A stretch of 64,000 nt of DNA from Thermobifida halotolerans (GTDB lineage Bacteria > Actinomycetota > Actinomycetes > Streptosporangiales > Streptosporangiaceae): NCBI RefSeq assembly GCF_003574835.2, contig NZ_CP063196.1:2480001-2544000 (forward strand), in the 5' to 3' direction. Shown here piece by piece: positions 61,227 to 64,000 of this stretch. The translations under genes and the position numbers were made by a program. The notes below the pieces were generated by a model. It was not told the DNA's origin and ran no database searches. It saw only the letters and a program-made list of their open reading frames with translations. Within the stretch, counting starts at the first letter, position 1. The number at the start of each line of letters is the position of its first letter.

Positions 61227-62063
61227 TCAGCGGATGATCGACAGTATCTGGCAGACCGCCTCGGCGAGGTCCCGGTCGCCGTGGAGGACGCTGCGGGCCG
61301 CGGCGGTGTCCGGGTCGATGCCGCGGGTGCACAGCCGCCAGGCGGTGTCCGGGTCGAACCGGACCTCCGCCGCCGGATCGCCGCGGTCCGCCGCCGCCAG
61401 GGACCATCCTCCGGCGGCGGCCGTGGCCGTCCAGGTTCCGCCCGCGTCTCCCTCGACCACCACCCGGACCTGGGTGCCGGTCGGCGCGGGGACGCCGCGC
61501 AGAGTCTGTGGCAACGCGCGCATGAAGGTGTCCAGAACGGGGGTCAGGAACCGCGGATCGTGCGATGCCGACCGTCCCGTGGCCAGGCGGATCTGCTGGC
61601 GGTGCGTCCAGTACTCGGTGAGGTCTCGGGCGGCGTCCAGCCACAGCGGGGCCGGATCGGCGCCCGCCCACGACACCGGCAGGCTCCTGCCGTCGGGGCT
61701 GCTGCGCCTCCACAGGTCGGCGATGTGGCGCCCGGTCAGTTCGAGGGTGTCGACGAGCGCCGCCGGACTGATCCGTGCCGCCGCGTCGACCCACTGCTGG
61801 TTGACGCGGTGGATGAACGCCTCCAGCGGTTCGCCGGGCTCGGGGGCGGGGCCCTCGTGGTACCCGTCCCGGTCGCGGGCCAGCCGACCGTAGTCGTCGC
61901 CGAGGATGTGGGCCGCCGTGTCCCGCACGGTCCAGCCCGGAACCGCCTCGGCACTCCAGTCGTCGGGTGTCAGGGATCGCAGCAGGGTCAGCAGTTCCTC
62001 GCGCTCCGGCCGGAACAGGCCCCGGACGTCGATCGGTGTCCCCAGCCAAGCGAAGTCGTCCAC
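61227..62063 (-). CDS. DinB/maleylpyruvate-isomerase-family protein
   Basis: A 278-aa protein with an N-terminal DinB-like four-helix domain (about 15-165) that probably binds a metal through His52 (TAAHILGDD), Glu150 and His154 (LTEYWTHRQQ). A C-terminal SCP2-like domain (about 185-275) follows. This pairing is typical of mycothiol-dependent maleylpyruvate isomerase relatives, thiol-dependent isomerases or transferases of actinobacteria. The reaction is not known. The presence of mshC in the same window fits a mycothiol-using cell. The GTG start has AGGAT upstream. Confidence 0.85.
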   Translation of the reverse strand: MDDFAWLGTPIDVRGLFRPEREELLTLLRSLTPDDWSAEAVPGWTVRDTAAHILGDDYGRLARDRDGYHEGPAPEPGEPLEAFIHRVNQQWVDAAARISPAALVDTLELTGRHIADLWRRSSPDGRSLPVSWAGADPAPLWLDAARDLTEYWTHRQQIRLATGRSASHDPRFLTPVLDTFMRALPQTLRGVPAPTGTQVRVVVEGDAGGTWTATAAAGGWSLAAADRGDPAAEVRFDPDTAWRLCTRGIDPDTAAARSVLHGDRDLAEAVCQILSIIR

Positions 62064-62187
62064 CCGGACATCCTACGACGGAGCGCGCCGGGGCCCGGTC
62101 GGCCGTCTTTCCGATTCCGCGCTCCCGGTCTCCCCGCCTCCTCTACATTGGCCTGGCAGGGGTGAACCGCCTTCCTGAAGGGGTGGG

Positions 62188-62589
62188 ATGAGAACGTTTC
62201 GGGTCCAGGCGAGGCGTCGGGACGGAGGATGGGAACTCCGCATCGAGGGGGTCGCGACGGTTCGGGTCGCACGGCTGACCCGGGCGGAGGCCGCTGCGCG
62301 CGAGTACGTCGCCCGAACCCTCGACGCCGCCGAGGACTCCTTCACCGTGGAGGTCGTGGCCTGTCTCGATCCGGAGACCGAACTCATGATCCAAAGGGCG
62401 CGGGAGGCGTCGCGCAGGGCCGAGCAGGCGCAGCGGGAGGCGGCGCGGCAGGCCCGCGCCGTCGTCGACAGGCTGCACCGCGAAGGGTTGAACGGCCGGG
62501 AGATCGCCCGCTGCCTGGGCATCTCCCCGCAGCGGGTCTCCCAGCTCCTGGCCGCCGCTCCGGCGCGGCGCCCCGCCGAGATCAGGTGA
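62188..62589 (+). CDS. Small coiled-coil HTH protein
   Basis: A 133-aa protein. The first 60 residues look like a HicB-like alpha/beta fold (RVQARRRDGGWELRIEGVATVRVARLTRAEAAAREYV). A charged helix (about 72-100) is probably coiled coil, and the C-terminus is an HTH (LNGREIARCLGISPQRVSQLLA). This is common in actinobacteria and sometimes called antitoxin-like, but no toxin gene is adjacent, so a stand-alone regulator is more likely. The ATG follows GAAGGGGTGGG. Confidence 0.75.
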   Translation: MRTFRVQARRRDGGWELRIEGVATVRVARLTRAEAAAREYVARTLDAAEDSFTVEVVACLDPETELMIQRAREASRRAEQAQREAARQARAVVDRLHREGLNGREIARCLGISPQRVSQLLAAAPARRPAEIR

Positions 62590-62599
62590 GCGCGGCACC

Positions 62600-62641
62600 G
62601 CCGCCGAGCCGCTGACCGCCGTGCCCCGGCGCCTCGGCGGC
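62600..62641. terminator. Hairpin between convergent genes
   Basis: A 9-bp stem (62600-62608 with 62633-62641) with a 24-base loop stands between the HTH-protein gene and the mannosyltransferase gene. Confidence 0.45.
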
Positions 62642-62719
62642 GGCCGACTCGCCGTACGGCGGTGGGTCCTGTCCGGACCGGGGCGCTTCGGGTCTCGCCG
62701 GTGTCCCGGGGCGGCGCGG

Positions 62720-63499
62720 CTAGCCGCGTCCGCCGCGGTGGGCCTCCCGCTCGTAGCGGCGCAGGCGGAACGGGCGCAGTGCCGACTCCACCTGGACGGC
62801 CAGGTCCATCTTGCTGCTGCCCTCGGCGCGGTCCTCGAAGTGGATGGGGATCTCCACCATCTTCTGGCCTCTGCGGTAGGCGCGGAAGTGCATCTCCACC
62901 TGGAAGCTGTAGCCGCTGCTGTGGATGCCGGGCAGGTCGAGCGCCTCCAGCGCGCCGCGCCGCCACACCTTGAAACCGGAGGTGATGTCGCGCAGCGGCA
63001 TCGCCAGGATCGCCTTGACGTAGGCGTTGGCCCATCCGCTCAGCAGGCGGCGGCGCAGCCCCCACTCCGCCGACAGGCTGCCGCCGGGCACGTACCGGCT
63101 GCCGATGACCACGCCCGCGTCGGTGGACAGCAGGGTGCCCAGCAGTTGCGGCAGGTAGAACGGGGGGTGGGAGAGGTCGGCGTCCATCTGGGCGACGAAC
63201 TCGGCGCCGTCCTCCAGCGCCCGGGCCATGCCCGCCACGTAGGCGCGGCCCAGGCCGTCCTTGGCGGTGCGGTGCAGCACCGTGACCCGGCCGGGGTACT
63301 CGCCCGCGAGCTTGTCGGCGATGTCGCCGGTGCCGTCGGGCGAGTTGTCGTCGACGACCACCACGCGCAGTTCCGGCAGCGGCAGTGCCATGACCTGTTC
63401 GACGAGGACCGGAAGGTTGTCGGCCTCGTTGTAGGTGGGCACGACGACGCTCAGCCGGGAGTGGGACCACGGTTCGGGAAGCGTGACCGGAGCGGGCAT
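62720..63499 (-). CDS. Polyprenol monophosphomannose synthase (GT2, DPM1 type)
   Basis: Transfers mannose from GDP-mannose to polyprenyl phosphate at the inner membrane face, supplying mannose for protein O-mannosylation and lipoglycans. The 259-aa GT2 enzyme has VVVPTYNEADNL, VVDDNSPDGTGDIA, the metal-binding QMDADLSHPP, IGSRYVPGG and GFKVWRRGALE. It lacks the C-terminal membrane domain of longer forms and probably associates peripherally with the membrane. The ATG at 63499 has GGAGG nine bases upstream, which supports it over earlier in-frame starts. Confidence 0.92.
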   Translation of the reverse strand: MPAPVTLPEPWSHSRLSVVVPTYNEADNLPVLVEQVMALPLPELRVVVVDDNSPDGTGDIADKLAGEYPGRVTVLHRTAKDGLGRAYVAGMARALEDGAEFVAQMDADLSHPPFYLPQLLGTLLSTDAGVVIGSRYVPGGSLSAEWGLRRRLLSGWANAYVKAILAMPLRDITSGFKVWRRGALEALDLPGIHSSGYSFQVEMHFRAYRRGQKMVEIPIHFEDRAEGSSKMDLAVQVESALRPFRLRRYEREAHRGGRG

Positions 63500-63576
63500 G
63501 GCTGTGGGCCTCCAACTGTCGACTCGGCTCAGCGTATCCGGTTGCCGGTACTCACCGGAGCCGCTCGGACACGCGG

Positions 63577-64000
63577 CTACTGCCCGCGGTCGGTGTCGGG
63601 AACCGCCACGTGCACGGTGGTTCCCATGTCCTCCAGGGTCATCAGCACCTCGGGGTCGGCCTGGCTGTCGGTGACCAGGTGCGCGATGTACTCGGGGGCG
63701 ACCGTCTGCACCATCGTGTCCACGCCGATCCTGGTGTGGTCGGCCAGCACGATCACCTCCTCGGCGCACTCGGCCAGCGCCCGGTCCACCCCGGCCACGG
63801 CCGCGTTGGAGGTGCTCACCCCCCGTTCGGCGGTGACGCCGTGGCCGGAGACGAAGGCGCGGCGCACCCGCAGCCCGTCCAGTGCCTGCTCGGCGGCCCC
63901 GCCCACCAGGGCCAGTTCGGCTCCGCGCAGCGTGCCGCCGGTCACGCCCACCTCGACGCCGGGCGTCTCGGCGAGGGTCTGCGCGACCCGCAGGGAGTTC
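63577..64000 (-). CDS. DeoR-family regulator, C-terminal part (cut by window end)
   Basis: About 141 residues of the sugar-phosphate-sensing DeoR C-terminal domain. NSLRVAQTLAETPGVEV at the cut edge is followed by TGGTLRGAELALVGGAAEQAL, ERGVSTSNAAVAGVDRAL and VIVLADHTRIGVDTMVQTVAPEYIAHLVTD, ending PDTDRGQ. The N-terminal HTH lies outside the window. It presumably represses a sugar-use operon not seen here. Confidence 0.88.
   Translation of the reverse strand, partial: NSLRVAQTLAETPGVEVGVTGGTLRGAELALVGGAAEQALDGLRVRRAFVSGHGVTAERGVSTSNAAVAGVDRALAECAEEVIVLADHTRIGVDTMVQTVAPEYIAHLVTDSQADPEVLMTLEDMGTTVHVAVPDTDRGQ

Noticed and set aside
62188-62589. Antitoxin of a toxin-antitoxin pair
   Set aside because: No small partner gene is adjacent on either side.

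Overview
The window is a high-GC actinobacterial chromosome segment. This rests on the Pup-proteasome genes (pup, prcA, prcB, dop, pafA, ARC), a mycothiol gene (mshC), a polyphosphate glucokinase, many GTG starts and very strong GC hairpins. The gene set and protein style look like Nocardiopsaceae/Streptosporangiales, with a Thermobifida-like polyphosphate glucokinase. That genus-level placement is an inference and was not tested. No rRNA, tRNA, CRISPR array, insertion sequence or origin was seen.

Region 1 (1-12.8 kb): protein-turnover locus. On the minus strand lie the ARC/Mpa ATPase, dop, pup, prcB, prcA and the start of pafA. Two things interrupt this normally compact block: a small plus-strand EF-hand gene between pup and dop, and a three-gene plus-strand cassette (5086-8913) between dop and ARC. 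The cassette encodes a NUDIX/winged-helix (NrtR-type) regulator, an MTAN/PNP-fold nucleosidase-like protein with a helical tail, and a 652-aa four-helix membrane protein. The last two share a short RHIM-like motif (G-hydrophobic-QAG-x-I-x-x-ST). An operator-like palindrome lies just upstream. This is the best candidate in the window for an undescribed (probably immune or stress-signalling) system. ARC is followed by a TrmI-type tRNA methyltransferase and the divergent ppgK.

Region 2 (12.9-22 kb): a 22-codon leader ORF with a TTA codon abuts an XRE regulator translationally coupled to a SLOG-fold protein. Then come a membrane-anchored beta-lactamase-family hydrolase, a site-2 protease, a RecB-like Fe-S nuclease, an atypical NarL/LuxR regulator and a ThrE-type exporter.

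Region 3 (22-34.6 kb): a complete oligopeptide/dipeptide ABC importer operon (dppC, binding protein, dppB, fused dppDF) behind an AT-rich leader with two palindromes; a small membrane protein; a HAD phosphatase; metH; and a PAC2 protein.

Region 4 (34.6-49 kb): an ABATE-only protein, a coupled HSP90/TPR pair, mshC, an NRDE protein, an internally deleted P-type ATPase pseudogene, the conserved actinobacterial group SCO1664-family / DUF3090 / histidine phosphatase / uppP, an aldo-keto reductase, and a RecD2-like protein with ruined ATPase motifs.

Region 5 (49-64 kb): lipid and regulatory genes. These are an SDR, the enoyl-ACP reductase/FabG pair, an aminoglycoside-phosphotransferase-like kinase under TetR-type palindromes, a TetR C-terminal-only protein, a two-component system divergent from an ABC/FtsX exporter, an epimerase, a DinB/maleylpyruvate-isomerase protein, a small HTH protein, a polyprenol mannosyltransferase and a partial DeoR regulator cut by the window edge.
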